Under the pieces are notes generated by a model, which saw only the letters and a program-made list of their open reading frames with translations, was not told where the DNA came from and made no database searches. Shown here piece after piece: positions 17,162 through 26,386 of a DNA stretch of 64,000 bases. The first letter of the stretch is position 1. Each line of letters begins with the position of its first letter. The stretch covers positions 1 through 64,000 of the forward strand of contig NZ_SLVF01000005.1 of NCBI RefSeq assembly GCF_004345365.1, written 5' to 3'. The stretch comes from Kribbella sp. VKM Ac-2568 (lineage in GTDB: Bacteria > Actinomycetota > Actinomycetes > Propionibacteriales > Kribbellaceae). The position numbers and the translations under genes were made by a program.

Positions 17162-18334
17162 ATGAAGCCACCCTTCACCGTGCAGCCGGGTGCCGCGGGA
17201 ATCCCGACCGACTGGGAGGCCGTCGAGTCCTGGCTCGGGCTCCGCCTCCCTACCGACTACCGCGCACTGGCGTCGGAGTACGGGCCGCTCGATGTCGGGG
17301 AGTACGTCTGGCTGCACGTTCCCTGCGTCCAGGCGGGGAGGTTCGACTACGGGGTCTGGCTGAAGGACACGCATCGCCGCTGCCGGAGTGCGGCGCGGAA
17401 GTTCCCGCCGTACGCGCCGCTGCTCTTCCACCCCGAGCCCGGCGGACTGCTGGCGTTCGGCGAGACGAGGTCGGCGGACTGCCTGTTCTGGGACACGAGT
17501 GCCTCGGACGAGCCGGATCGGTGGCCGGTCGTGGTCTACGTCCAGGACGAGGTCAATGCCGGCCAGAATCCGTGGCGGCATCTCGGACTGACTCTCACCG
17601 AACTGCTGGACTCCCTGTTCCGTACCGGCGTGCCGCTGACCGATGCGCGCACGCTCGGGCCACTCCCGCCGACGGCTCGGCGTACTGCGTTCCTGTCGAC
17701 ACCAACCGCCTGGGCACCGCCTCCCGCGGACCCGCCCGAGGACCCGGTACGCCGTACCGCGCTGACGGAGGGCACCGGTCTCGACGCGCTGCGGCGCCTC
17801 GTTCCTCCCCCGGCTCGCCCGTACGTCGGACTCGGCGACTGGGACGAGTTGTTCGATGCCTTGGGCACTCGGTTGCCCCGCGAGTATGTGGACCTGATGG
17901 AGATCTACGGCGGCGGCGCCTGGTCGTCGTGGCTCAACTTCATCACCCCCCTGCGAGTGGAGGCGACGCAGGGCTACAAGGGGTTGCCGGACTTTGTCGA
18001 ACAGATCCTCGACGGGTATCGCAGCCTGCGCGCGGACCATCCGCAGTACCAGCCGCTGGCGGTCTGGCCGGAGGCCGGGGGGTTTCTGCCGTTCGCGGAC
18101 TCGATCGACGGGGACGTGCTCGGCTGGCTCACGCTCGGCGAACCCGACGACTGGCCGCTCATCGTCTATCCCCGGCACGAGGAGCAAGGACCGCTGTTGC
18201 GCGGTCGTCTGGTCGAGACCCTGCTCGACTGGCTCCGCGGACGGCCGATCCCCGGCTTCGCGAATCTCGACGAGGACGAGGATCCGCTGGACCACTGCAC
18301 GTTCGAGCAGTGGGACGCGACCAGCTTCCACTGA
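17162..18334 (+). CDS. Tandem SMI1/KNR4 (SUKH) domain protein
   Basis: 390 residues with two SUKH-type domains. The first (about 10-160) shows DWEAVESWLGLRLPTDYRAL and later GLLAFGET then CLFWDT. The second (about 215-375) shows WDELFDALGTRLPREYVDL, YGGGAW and GFLPFADSIDGDVLGWLT. SUKH proteins often act as immunity proteins for polymorphic or contact-dependent toxins, or as generic interaction modules. No toxin, Rhs or secretion gene is adjacent, so this is an orphan. ATG 17162 is preferred over GTG 17144. It is divergent from the mycothiol-dependent gene. Confidence 0.8.
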   Translation: MKPPFTVQPGAAGIPTDWEAVESWLGLRLPTDYRALASEYGPLDVGEYVWLHVPCVQAGRFDYGVWLKDTHRRCRSAARKFPPYAPLLFHPEPGGLLAFGETRSADCLFWDTSASDEPDRWPVVVYVQDEVNAGQNPWRHLGLTLTELLDSLFRTGVPLTDARTLGPLPPTARRTAFLSTPTAWAPPPADPPEDPVRRTALTEGTGLDALRRLVPPPARPYVGLGDWDELFDALGTRLPREYVDLMEIYGGGAWSSWLNFITPLRVEATQGYKGLPDFVEQILDGYRSLRADHPQYQPLAVWPEAGGFLPFADSIDGDVLGWLTLGEPDDWPLIVYPRHEEQGPLLRGRLVETLLDWLRGRPIPGFANLDEDEDPLDHCTFEQWDATSFH

Positions 18335-18376
18335 CCGCCCGCTCCTCGCGACGCCGTACTGCGGCTTGGCGGCGGC

Positions 18377-19906
18377 CTAGACCGGCGGTACTCCGTGGCG
18401 GCGGTTGGAGAAGTGGCGGTCCTTGGTCTGGGCGGCGGCAAGCCGGGCGATCAGCTCGTCGCGGACGTGCTCCGGTTCGACGATCGCGTCGATCACCAGG
18501 TCGGCCGCGAGGCGGAGGATGTCGATGTCGGTCTCGTACTCCTCGCGGAGCTTGGAGACGTACTCGATCCGCTCGGTCCCGTCCGGGATCTCCTGGATCT
18601 TGTTGTAGTAGACCGCGTTGATCGCCGCCTCCGGACCCATCACCGCGATCTTCGCGGTCGGCAGCGCGATGCACGCGTCCGGCGAGAACCCCGGTCCGCA
18701 CATCGCGTAGAGCCCAGCGCCGTAAGCCTTCCGGACGATCACCGACACCGTCGGCACGGTCGCCTCCGAGACCGCGGTGATCATCTTCGCGCCGTGCCGG
18801 ATGATCCCGGCCCGCTCGACCTCCGAGCCGATCATGAAGCCCGGTACGTCGCACAGGTAGATCAGCGGCACGTTGAACGCGTCGCACAGCCAGATGAACC
18901 GGGCCGCCTTGTCCGCCGAGTCGACGAACAGCACGCCGCCCTTCACGGCCGGCTGATTCGCCACGATGCCGACCACCTGGCCCGCGAGCAGGCCGAACCC
19001 GGTGACGAGCTCCGGTGCGTACGCCGGCTTGATCTCGAAGAAGGTGTCGGCGTCCAGCACGGCGTCGATCACGTCGTGGATGTCGAACCCGATGCTCTCC
19101 TCGGCCGGGACCAGGTCCCGGGTGAAGTCCCGGCCGGCCGGCGACGCGTCGTACGAGGGTGGGCGGGACTGCCACGAGCCGGGCAGGTACGAGAAGTACT
19201 GCTTGGCGAGGTCGATCGCCTCGGCGTCGTCGGAGGCGAGCAGGTCGCCGCAGCCGGACACGCTGGTGTGCATCCGGGCGCCGCCCATCTCCTCCAGCGT
19301 CACCTTCTCGCCGACCACCATCTCGGCCATCCGGGGCGAGCCCAGGTACATCGAGGCGTTGCCGTCGACCATGATCACCAGGTCGCAGAAGGCCGGGATG
19401 TACGCGCCGCCCGCGGCCGACGGGCCGAACAGGCAGCAGATCTGCGGCACCTTGCCGGACAGCGCGACCTGGTTGTGGAAGATCCGCCCGGCACCGCGAC
19501 GGCCGGGGAACAGGTCCACCTGGTCGGTGATCCGCGCGCCGGCGGAGTCGATCAGCCAGAAGATCGGCAGTTCGTCGCGGATCGCGACCTCGGTGATCCG
19601 GACGATCTTCTCGACCGTCCGCGCACCCCACGAACCGGCCTTGACGGTCGGGTCGTTCGCGACCAGCAGCGCGGGCCGGCCGTCGACCAGGGCGCGCCCG
19701 GTGACCACGCCGTCCGCGGGCAGGCCGGGGTTCAGCGCGTTGGCGAGCTGGGCGTCCTCGACGAAGCTGCCCGCGTCGACGAGCAGCGCGATCCGGTCCC
19801 GGACGTACAACTTGTTCTGCGAGGCGAGCTTGGCCGCCGCCTTCTCGGGCGGCCCCAGCGTCGCCTCACGCGCGACCTTGACCTCGGTCCAGTGATCCCT
19901 GCTCAT
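18377..19906 (-). CDS. Acyl-CoA carboxylase carboxyltransferase (beta) subunit
   Basis: 509 residues with the two crotonase-like halves of biotin-dependent carboxyltransferases. In the N-terminal half LIDSAGARI and GPSAAGGAYIPAFCD form the acyl-CoA site; in the C-terminal half DVPGFMIGSEVERAG, KMITAVSEATVPTVSVIVRKAYGAG and MGPEAAINAVYYNKI form the biotin site. The length matches propionyl-, methylcrotonyl- or acetyl-CoA carboxylase beta subunits. It is 28 bases downstream of an acyl-CoA dehydrogenase, a pairing typical of branched-chain amino acid or odd-chain acyl-CoA breakdown. A biotin carboxylase subunit is not in this operon but one is encoded at 55670-57445. Confidence 0.92.
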   Translation of the reverse strand: MSRDHWTEVKVAREATLGPPEKAAAKLASQNKLYVRDRIALLVDAGSFVEDAQLANALNPGLPADGVVTGRALVDGRPALLVANDPTVKAGSWGARTVEKIVRITEVAIRDELPIFWLIDSAGARITDQVDLFPGRRGAGRIFHNQVALSGKVPQICCLFGPSAAGGAYIPAFCDLVIMVDGNASMYLGSPRMAEMVVGEKVTLEEMGGARMHTSVSGCGDLLASDDAEAIDLAKQYFSYLPGSWQSRPPSYDASPAGRDFTRDLVPAEESIGFDIHDVIDAVLDADTFFEIKPAYAPELVTGFGLLAGQVVGIVANQPAVKGGVLFVDSADKAARFIWLCDAFNVPLIYLCDVPGFMIGSEVERAGIIRHGAKMITAVSEATVPTVSVIVRKAYGAGLYAMCGPGFSPDACIALPTAKIAVMGPEAAINAVYYNKIQEIPDGTERIEYVSKLREEYETDIDILRLAADLVIDAIVEPEHVRDELIARLAAAQTKDRHFSNRRHGVPPV

Positions 19907-19934
19907 GCAGTCATCCTGTCACTCGCCCGGTTGG

Positions 19935-21101
19935 TCACTCGACGGGAAGGCCGAGGCCGCGGGCGATGAGCATCCGCTGTACTTCGGACGTCCCCTCGCC
20001 GATCTCGAGGATCTTGGCGTCCCGGTAGAACCGCGTCACGGGGTACTCCTCCATGAAGCCGTAGCCGCCGAACACCTGAGTGGCGATCCGGGTCGCGGTG
20101 ACCGCGGACTCGGTCGCGTAGAGCTTGGCGACGGCGGCGGCCTGCTTGAACTCCTTCATCGGAGCCCCCGCGTCCTTCAACGCGGCAGCCCGGTAGACGA
20201 GCAGCTCGGCCGCGTCGGCCATCACCTTCAGGTCGGAGATCTGGAAGGCGACCCCCTGCTTCTGGCCGATCGGTACGCCGAACGTCTTGCGCTCCCCGGC
20301 GTACTGGATCGACATCTCCAGGCACGCCTTGATGCAGCCGAGCGCGACCGCGCCGATGGCGACCCGCCCGTCGTCGAGGGTGGCGAGGAACTGGCCGAAC
20401 CCCTTGCCGCGCTCGCCGAGCAGGTTCGCCTCCGGCACCCGGCAGCCGCTGAACGACAGCGGGTGGGTGTCCGAGGCGTGCCAGCCGAGCTTGTCGTACG
20501 CCGCCTCCGCCACGAAGCCCGGCGTACCGGTCGGGACGATGATCGTCGAGATCTCCGGCCGGCCGTCGGCCTTCTCGCCGGTCCGCGCGGTCACGGTGAC
20601 CAGCGAGGTGATGGTCGAGCCGGAGTTGGTGATGAACTGCTTCGAGCCGTCGATCACCCACTCGCCGTTGTCGAGGACGGCCTTCGTCTTGGTCGCACCG
20701 GCGTCGGACCCGGACTCCGGCTCGGTCAGCCCGAACCCGGCCAGCCTGCGGCCCGCGACGAGATCGGGCAGCCACTGCTGCTTCTGCGCGTCGGTGCCGA
20801 AAGTGAGGATCGGGTTGATGCCGAGCCCAACCGCCGCCTCGAGCGTGATGCCCATCGACTGGTCGACCTTGGAGATCTCCTCGATCGCCACGCACAGGCT
20901 GGTGAAGTCCCCGCCGGACCCGCCGAACTCCTCCGGCGCGGTCAGCCCGAACAGCCCGAGCGCGCCCATCTTCTGGACCACCTCGACCGGGAAGTGGTGC
21001 TTGCGGTCCCACTCGGCGGCGTGCGGCGCGATCTCGGCCCGGGCGAAGTCGCCCACGCTGCGGGCGAACTCGCGGTGCTCTTCGGACAGCTCGTACGACA
21101 T
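19935..21101 (-). CDS. Acyl-CoA dehydrogenase
   Basis: 388 residues from ATG 21101, preceded by GGAGAG. A longer frame to 21242 would run through the MerR gene and is rejected. Typical landmarks: LTAPEEFGGSGGDFTSLCVA, GFGLTEPESGSDAGATKTKA (FAD and substrate site), FGVPIGQKQGVAFQISDL, QVFGGYGFMEEYPVTRFYRD, and ILEIGEGTSEVQRMLIARGL with the catalytic Glu in GEGTSE. That position fits medium/short- or branched-chain enzymes; isovaleryl-CoA dehydrogenases use a different Glu. It passes electrons to ETF. It forms an operon with the carboxyltransferase and is divergent from a MerR regulator. Confidence 0.92.
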   Translation of the reverse strand: MSYELSEEHREFARSVGDFARAEIAPHAAEWDRKHHFPVEVVQKMGALGLFGLTAPEEFGGSGGDFTSLCVAIEEISKVDQSMGITLEAAVGLGINPILTFGTDAQKQQWLPDLVAGRRLAGFGLTEPESGSDAGATKTKAVLDNGEWVIDGSKQFITNSGSTITSLVTVTARTGEKADGRPEISTIIVPTGTPGFVAEAAYDKLGWHASDTHPLSFSGCRVPEANLLGERGKGFGQFLATLDDGRVAIGAVALGCIKACLEMSIQYAGERKTFGVPIGQKQGVAFQISDLKVMADAAELLVYRAAALKDAGAPMKEFKQAAAVAKLYATESAVTATRIATQVFGGYGFMEEYPVTRFYRDAKILEIGEGTSEVQRMLIARGLGLPVE

Positions 21102-21130
21102 GACTCTCTCCCGGCCCTCGTGATTGACGC

Positions 21131-21144
21131 TTACGTAAACGTAA
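21131..21144. promoter_or_regulatory. MerR-type operator between acyl-CoA dehydrogenase and regulator
   Basis: TTACGTAAACGTAA is a perfect inverted repeat (TTACGT-AA-ACGTAA) centred in the 49-base gap between divergent genes. It resembles the sites described for LiuR-type MerR regulators of branched-chain amino acid and acyl-CoA catabolism. It would let the MerR protein control its own gene and the dehydrogenase/carboxyltransferase operon. Confidence 0.65.
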
Positions 21145-21150
21145 AGCACG

Positions 21151-21567
21151 ATGGGGTACGTGCACAATGTCCCGGTGCCCCTGGATTCACACACGTGGTC
21201 GATCGCCGAGTTGGCCGCCGAGTACGACGTCACCCTGCGCACGATCCGGTTCTACGAGGACCGCGGACTGCTCACCCCCGAACGCCGTGGGACGGTCCGC
21301 GTGTACCACCCCCGCGACCGGGTCCGCCTCGGCCTGATCCTGCGCGGCAAACGCCTCGGCTTCTCCCTCGACGAGATCGCCACCATCGTCGACATGTACG
21401 ACGCCGAACCCGGCGAGGAAGGCCAGCTCGTCTACCTCCTCGATCAGATCACCACCCGCCGCGCGGAGCTCGAGCAACGCCGCCAGGACATCGACGAAAC
21501 CCTCGAAGAACTGGCCGAGGTGGAACGCCGCTGCGAAGCCGACCTCAACACCCTCCGCACCAGGTAG
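21151..21567 (+). CDS. MerR family regulator of acyl-CoA catabolism
   Basis: 138 residues. The winged helix-turn-helix is near the N-terminus (WSIAELAAEYDVTLRTIRFYEDRGLL as one stretch at about 16-41, described here by position). It is followed by VRVYHPRDRVRLGLILRGKRLGFSLDEIATIVDMY and a coiled-coil dimerisation helix in the last 50 residues. No Cys metal site is visible, so this is a ligand- rather than metal-sensing MerR. An alternative start is GTG 21175. Its position opposite the dehydrogenase operon, with a shared palindrome, suggests it senses an acyl-CoA or related metabolite. Confidence 0.88.
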   Translation: MGYVHNVPVPLDSHTWSIAELAAEYDVTLRTIRFYEDRGLLTPERRGTVRVYHPRDRVRLGLILRGKRLGFSLDEIATIVDMYDAEPGEEGQLVYLLDQITTRRAELEQRRQDIDETLEELAEVERRCEADLNTLRTR

Positions 21568-21660
21568 ATCGCAGCACGTGGAGGCATAGGCGCGAGGGGA
21601 CGCAGGGATTACCTTGATAGCGGCAACTGCCGCCGCACACGAGGTAAAGGGGAGAAACCC

Positions 21661-24450
21661 GTGAGCGAGACCGGTATGACAGCGTCTGCACCGACCGGCA
21701 CCGAGGGGCCGCCGTCCTACTCGCTCGCGGCGGATGAGGTCGTCGCCGCGGCCCGGTCCGACGCCGTTTCAGGGCTTTCCGGGACCGAGGCGGCAAGCCG
21801 GCTCTCGTCGTACGGCCCGAACGAGATCGCGGCGGAGAAGCCGCCCTCGATCTGGGCCATCGCGGTTCAGCAGCTACGCGACCCGATGAACCTCATGTTG
21901 GTCGCCGTCGTGGTCGTGAGCCTGCTGATCGGGGAACTCTCGACCGGGATCATCGTCGCCCTGCTCATCCTGCTGAACGTCGGACTGGGCACCCGCCAGG
22001 AGCTGACGGCGCGGGCGAGCGTCGACGCCCTCGCCAAGATGCAGGTGCCGCAGGCGCGAGTGGTCCGCGACGGCGACCTGGCGCTGGTCGCGGCCACTCA
22101 GGTGGTTCCGGGTGACATCGTCCAGGTCGAGGCGGGCGACATCGTGCCCGCCGACGGCCGGATCGTCCGGTCCGCGACGCTGGAGGCGCAGGAGGCGGCG
22201 CTCACCGGGGAGAGCGCGCCGATCGCCAAGGACGCCGGCACGTTGACCTCCACCGATGTCGCGCTGGGCGACCAGACCAACATGCTGTTCCAGAACACCT
22301 CGGTGACCCGGGGCACCGGCACGATCCTGGTCACCGCGACCGGGATGCAGACGCAGATGGGCCAGATCGCGAAGATGCTCACCTCGGTGACCCGCACCCG
22401 GTCGCCGCTGCAGCGGGAGCTGGACTCACTGACGAAGATCCTGGGGATCGTTGCCTGGGGAGCGGTCGCGATCATCGTGGTGACCGGCCTGCTCCGCGGG
22501 GTACCGGGCAAGGACCTGCTGCTGCTCGGCACCGCGATGGCCATCTCGGCGCTCCCGACCGGCATGCCGGCGTTCGTCTCCGGTCTGCTCTCGCTCGGCG
22601 CGAAGCAGTTGGCCGCGGCGAAGGCCGTGGTGAAGAACCTCACCGATGTCGAGACTCTCGGCGCGACGAGCGCGATCAACACCGACAAGACCGGGACCCT
22701 GACGCTGAACCAGATGATGGTCTCGACGCTGTACGCGAGCGGGTCGTGGTTCACCGTCGACGGAGAGGGGTATCGCAAGAGCGGCGCGATCCGTTCGGTG
22801 GCCGGCACCCCCGTCCCGGACTTCACCCGCCTCGGCCTCGGCCTGGCCCTCGACAGTGACGCGGTCGTCGGTGACGACGGGTCGGTGATCGGCGACCCGA
22901 CCGAGGCGGCGCTGGTGGTGCTGGCCGCGAAGCTCGGCATCGACGCGGAGGAGACCCGGCGGGCCTACCCGCGGCTGTCCGAGGTTCCGTTCGATTCCGA
23001 GTACAAGTTCATGGCGACGTTCCACCGAGTGAAGCTCGACGGTGTGGAGTACGTCATCGAGCTGGTCAAGGGTGCGCCTGACGTCGTCGTCGCGCGCTGC
23101 AGCCAGGCGGGGGGACCGCTCAGCGGCTCGCAGGTCCCGATCGCGGAGTCGCGGGCCGGCATCGACGAGGCCAACGTACGGATGGGGCAGAAGGGCCTGC
23201 GGGTCCTGGCGTTCGCGGCCCGCCTCATCACCGACGACGAACTGGCCACGATGACCGACGATCCGATGTCCTTGACCCAGGGGCTGTCGTTCGTCGGGAT
23301 GGCCGGAATCATCGACCCGCTGCGCGCGGAGGCGAAGAGCGCGGTCGCGATCGCGCTCAAGGCCGGCATCGACGTACGCATGATCACCGGTGACCACGCG
23401 GTCACCGCTCAGGCGATCGGCGAGGACCTCGGCCTTGGTCCCGGAGCGGTCAACGGCACGGAACTGCGGGCGATGACCGACGGGCAGTTGAAGCAGCGGT
23501 TACCTGAGCTGCACGTGTTCGGCCGGGTCACCCCCCAGGACAAGCTGAGGCTCGCCCGGGCCATGCAGGAGCAGGGCATGATCGTCGCGATGACCGGCGA
23601 CGCGGTCAACGACGCGGCCGCCCTCAAACAGGCGGACATCGGGGTGGCGATGGGGAGCGGCAGCGAGGTGACCAAGCAGGCCGCGCGGATGGTGCTCACC
23701 GATGACAACTTCGGCACGCTCGTGCACGCCGTGGAGATCGGCCGGCGCGTCTACGACAAGGTCGTCTCGTACGTGCGCTACCAGATGACGCAACTGCTGT
23801 CGCTGGTCTTCCTCTTCCTCGCCGCTTCGGTGGTCAACATCAACGACGGTGTCGCGATGACTCCGCAGATGGTGCTGTTCCTGCTGTTCTTCGCGACGGC
23901 GGTCGGTGTCGTCATCATCGCTGTCGATCCCGGTGATCCCGACGTCATGCACCGTCCACCGCGTGACCCCGCCGTCCCGATCACGAACCGGAGCGCCGTG
24001 GTCATGTGGATCGGCTATGCCCTCGTGCTGTTCATCGCCGCGCTGGCACCCCTGGTCGCGGGGCCGGACGAGCCGAGTACCACGCAAGGCAGCGTGTCGA
24101 TGACCATGACCTTCGTGGTGATGGGTCTGGGGACCACGTTCAACGCGCTGGTCAACCGTCGCGACCCGACCAGCGGATTGACCCCACCGATCATCAAGGC
24201 GCTGGCGATCGGCCTCATCCCCGTCGTCCTGCTCTTCCTGGCGACCCAGCTCCCCTCGCTCCAGAAGGGGCTGCTCACCGTCCAGCTCAGTCCGCGCCAG
24301 TGGCTCACCTGTGCCGGCCTGGCCGCGCTTCTCCCGATCGTCGTCGAGGTGAGCAAGGCGATCAGGAGGCGCCGGCAGCCGAAGCCGGCGACGCTCGACC
24401 CGGAGTACGCCGTCGCGCCGGCTCGTGCCCGGAGTACGTCCCAGACCTAG
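21661..24450 (+). CDS. P-type ATPase, P2-like, with atypical ion-binding residues
   Basis: 929 residues with a full P-type ATPase layout. An N-terminal cation ATPase domain is followed by the actuator motif TGES (182-185), the phosphorylation motif DKTGT with Asp342, KGAP in the nucleotide domain, and hinge GDAVND near 646-651. About ten membrane segments are present. In M4 the usual PEGLP of calcium and sodium pumps is PTGMP (299-303). In M6, where SERCA has NLVTDGLPA, this protein has LLFFATAVGVVIIAVDPGD. The classical acidic ligands are therefore missing and the transported ion cannot be named. GTG 21661 follows GGGGAG. Confidence 0.85.
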   Translation: MSETGMTASAPTGTEGPPSYSLAADEVVAAARSDAVSGLSGTEAASRLSSYGPNEIAAEKPPSIWAIAVQQLRDPMNLMLVAVVVVSLLIGELSTGIIVALLILLNVGLGTRQELTARASVDALAKMQVPQARVVRDGDLALVAATQVVPGDIVQVEAGDIVPADGRIVRSATLEAQEAALTGESAPIAKDAGTLTSTDVALGDQTNMLFQNTSVTRGTGTILVTATGMQTQMGQIAKMLTSVTRTRSPLQRELDSLTKILGIVAWGAVAIIVVTGLLRGVPGKDLLLLGTAMAISALPTGMPAFVSGLLSLGAKQLAAAKAVVKNLTDVETLGATSAINTDKTGTLTLNQMMVSTLYASGSWFTVDGEGYRKSGAIRSVAGTPVPDFTRLGLGLALDSDAVVGDDGSVIGDPTEAALVVLAAKLGIDAEETRRAYPRLSEVPFDSEYKFMATFHRVKLDGVEYVIELVKGAPDVVVARCSQAGGPLSGSQVPIAESRAGIDEANVRMGQKGLRVLAFAARLITDDELATMTDDPMSLTQGLSFVGMAGIIDPLRAEAKSAVAIALKAGIDVRMITGDHAVTAQAIGEDLGLGPGAVNGTELRAMTDGQLKQRLPELHVFGRVTPQDKLRLARAMQEQGMIVAMTGDAVNDAAALKQADIGVAMGSGSEVTKQAARMVLTDDNFGTLVHAVEIGRRVYDKVVSYVRYQMTQLLSLVFLFLAASVVNINDGVAMTPQMVLFLLFFATAVGVVIIAVDPGDPDVMHRPPRDPAVPITNRSAVVMWIGYALVLFIAALAPLVAGPDEPSTTQGSVSMTMTFVVMGLGTTFNALVNRRDPTSGLTPPIIKALAIGLIPVVLLFLATQLPSLQKGLLTVQLSPRQWLTCAGLAALLPIVVEVSKAIRRRRQPKPATLDPEYAVAPARARSTSQT

Positions 24451-24469
24451 ATCCCGCAGGAGGCACGGG

Positions 24470-25297
24470 TCAGACGGCGTCCCCGGGGAGGTGGACCACG
24501 CGCACCCCGGCCGGAAGTGCGGCGCCACCGGCGAGCAGCGCGCCGTCCAGCCAGGCCTCGATCAGCTTCGCCAGCTCCTCGGGGTGGCTGAAGTTCACCG
24601 CGTGCGCCGCCTGTTCGACGATCGCGACCGCCAGATGCTCGGGAGCGAGCCGGACCACCTCGCCGACGCGGGACGGAGACGGCATGAGCGGGTCCCGGCC
24701 ACCCAGGACGGCCAACGTCGGGACGGGAGTGTGCAGCAATCGCTCCAGTGACGGGAAGAGGGTCAGCTCGTGGAACAGGCGCAGGCCGTTGACCGGCCCG
24801 AACCTCAGGTAGTCCGGAAGCGCGACCGGGGCCATCCTCGGGCTCTCACGCATCACGTCCAACGCCAGCTGGCCCAGCCCGCGGGCCAGCGGCTGGTTCT
24901 GCCCGCCCCCAGCGGGAGAGACCAGGACAAGGCTGTGGACCCGCTCAGGGGCCTCGTGCGCCACCTCGAGCCCGATCGGACAGCCCATCGAGTTCCCGAC
25001 CAGCACTGCCTGGTCGATGTCCAGAGCGTCCAGGATCGCCAGCAGGGCGCCGGCCAGAGCGCGGACGTCAAGGACGTGGTCGCACCGCTCGCTGCGGCCG
25101 TAGCCCGGCAGGTCCGGGACTACGTTGAGCCAGCGGCCGGCCAGGCTGCGTGCCGTGGGCATGAGGTACGTGCCAGAGATGGCGAAGCCGTGGATGTGGA
25201 CGAGGGGCACACCGCTGCCACCCACACTGCGCCGGACGTGGACGGACCTGCCCTCGACGCGCACGTGCTCCGTAACCCATCCGTCGTCGGTAGCCAT
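24470..25297 (-). CDS. Alpha/beta hydrolase
   Basis: 275 residues from ATG 25297. Signatures of the alpha/beta hydrolase fold: oxyanion loop HIHGFAISG (about 34-42), DLPGYGRSERC, nucleophile elbow GNSMGC (Ser near 105), acid LGGRDPLMPSP (Asp near 217), and catalytic His in EQAAHAVNFSHPEELA (about 245). This matches the esterase/epoxide hydrolase/C-C hydrolase group, and no more precise substrate is indicated. It is divergent from PPK2 and convergent with the P-type ATPase. The longer frame to 25450 overlaps the PPK2 start and is unlikely. Confidence 0.85.
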   Translation of the reverse strand: MATDDGWVTEHVRVEGRSVHVRRSVGGSGVPLVHIHGFAISGTYLMPTARSLAGRWLNVVPDLPGYGRSERCDHVLDVRALAGALLAILDALDIDQAVLVGNSMGCPIGLEVAHEAPERVHSLVLVSPAGGGQNQPLARGLGQLALDVMRESPRMAPVALPDYLRFGPVNGLRLFHELTLFPSLERLLHTPVPTLAVLGGRDPLMPSPSRVGEVVRLAPEHLAVAIVEQAAHAVNFSHPEELAKLIEAWLDGALLAGGAALPAGVRVVHLPGDAV

Positions 25298-25443
25298 GGC
25301 GGATTCTCTCGCGGCCGGGACGGGTCCGCCAGGGTCCGGCCTCATCCGGGAGGGGTGATGCAGAACGCTCCCCCAGGCGTTCGACTGGTGGTCGCACGAT
25401 CCTGTGAACGGCAGTGCCGGATCCAGCCGGTAGGGGGCAGCGG

Positions 25444-26376
25444 ATGACATCTCGCGAGCAACGGATCGCCGATTTCATCCAGGCGTTCCGCGTCGAGCCG
25501 GGTTCGAAGGTCAGGCTGCCAAAGGACTTCGATCCAGCCTTCAAGGGCACGATCCGTTCCAAGAAGGAAGGCCGTCGGCTGCTGGCCGAGGGGACGGAAC
25601 TGCTGGCCGAGTATCAGTCGCGGCTGTACGCACAGCACACCCACGGCGTGCTGGTGGTGCTGCAGGCGCTCGACGCCGGCGGCAAGGACGGCACCATCCG
25701 GCACGTGATGACCGGGGTCAATCCCCAGGGTGTGTCGGTGCACAGCTTCAAGGTCCCCTCCAGCGCGGAGCTGGATCACGACTATCTGTGGCGCTACGGG
25801 CTGCGCCTGCCCAGCCGCGGTGAGATCGGCATCTTCAATCGCTCGCACTACGAGGAGGTGCTCGTCGTCCGCGTGCACCCAGAGCTCCTCGACCGGCAGA
25901 ACCTGCCCCGCAGCGCCCGCGGCCAGGGGATCTGGAAACAGCGTTTCCAGGAGATCAACGAGTGGGAGCGAACCCTCAGTCGCAACGGCATCAAGATCGT
26001 GAAGCTCTTCCTGAACCTGTCCAAGGAGGAGCAGCGGACCCGCTTCCTGCGGCGGATCGACCTCCCTGACCACAACTGGAAGTTCTCCTCGGCCGACCTC
26101 CGCGAGCGGGAGTACTGGGACGACTACCAGCGGGCGTTCTCGAAGGTGCTGTCCAACACCAGCACCGAGTGGGCCCCGTGGCACGTGATTCCCGCCGACC
26201 GCAAGTGGTACGCCCGCATCGCCTCGGCCGCGGTGATCGCCAACGCGATGATCGAGATCGATCCTCGCTACCCCACGATCGACAGCAACGCACGACAAGC
26301 GCTCCTGGAGGTCAAGAAGACCCTGGAGGCACAGTCGCCGGAGGGGGCGGCGCCCGATCCGTTCGAAGCCGGGTAG
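25444..26376 (+). CDS. PPK2 family polyphosphate kinase
   Basis: 310 residues. The Walker A-like loop is ALDAGGKDGTI (about 72-82), followed by HVMTGVNPQGVSVHSFK, the lid region with RGEIGIFNRSHYEEVLVVRVHPE, and Walker B-type IVKLFLNLSKEEQ. The C-terminus has WHVIPADRKWYARI. PPK2 enzymes transfer phosphate between polyphosphate and nucleotides (NDP or NMP). The layout is that of the single-domain subfamily. ATG 25444 has AGGGGG at 25432-25437; GTG 25414 is a less likely start. Confidence 0.92.
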   Translation: MTSREQRIADFIQAFRVEPGSKVRLPKDFDPAFKGTIRSKKEGRRLLAEGTELLAEYQSRLYAQHTHGVLVVLQALDAGGKDGTIRHVMTGVNPQGVSVHSFKVPSSAELDHDYLWRYGLRLPSRGEIGIFNRSHYEEVLVVRVHPELLDRQNLPRSARGQGIWKQRFQEINEWERTLSRNGIKIVKLFLNLSKEEQRTRFLRRIDLPDHNWKFSSADLREREYWDDYQRAFSKVLSNTSTEWAPWHVIPADRKWYARIASAAVIANAMIEIDPRYPTIDSNARQALLEVKKTLEAQSPEGAAPDPFEAG

Positions 26377-26386
26377 GCCGAGGTCG

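Noticed and set aside
18395..19969. Plus-strand frame of 524 codons
   Set aside because: Antisense shadow of the carboxyltransferase gene.
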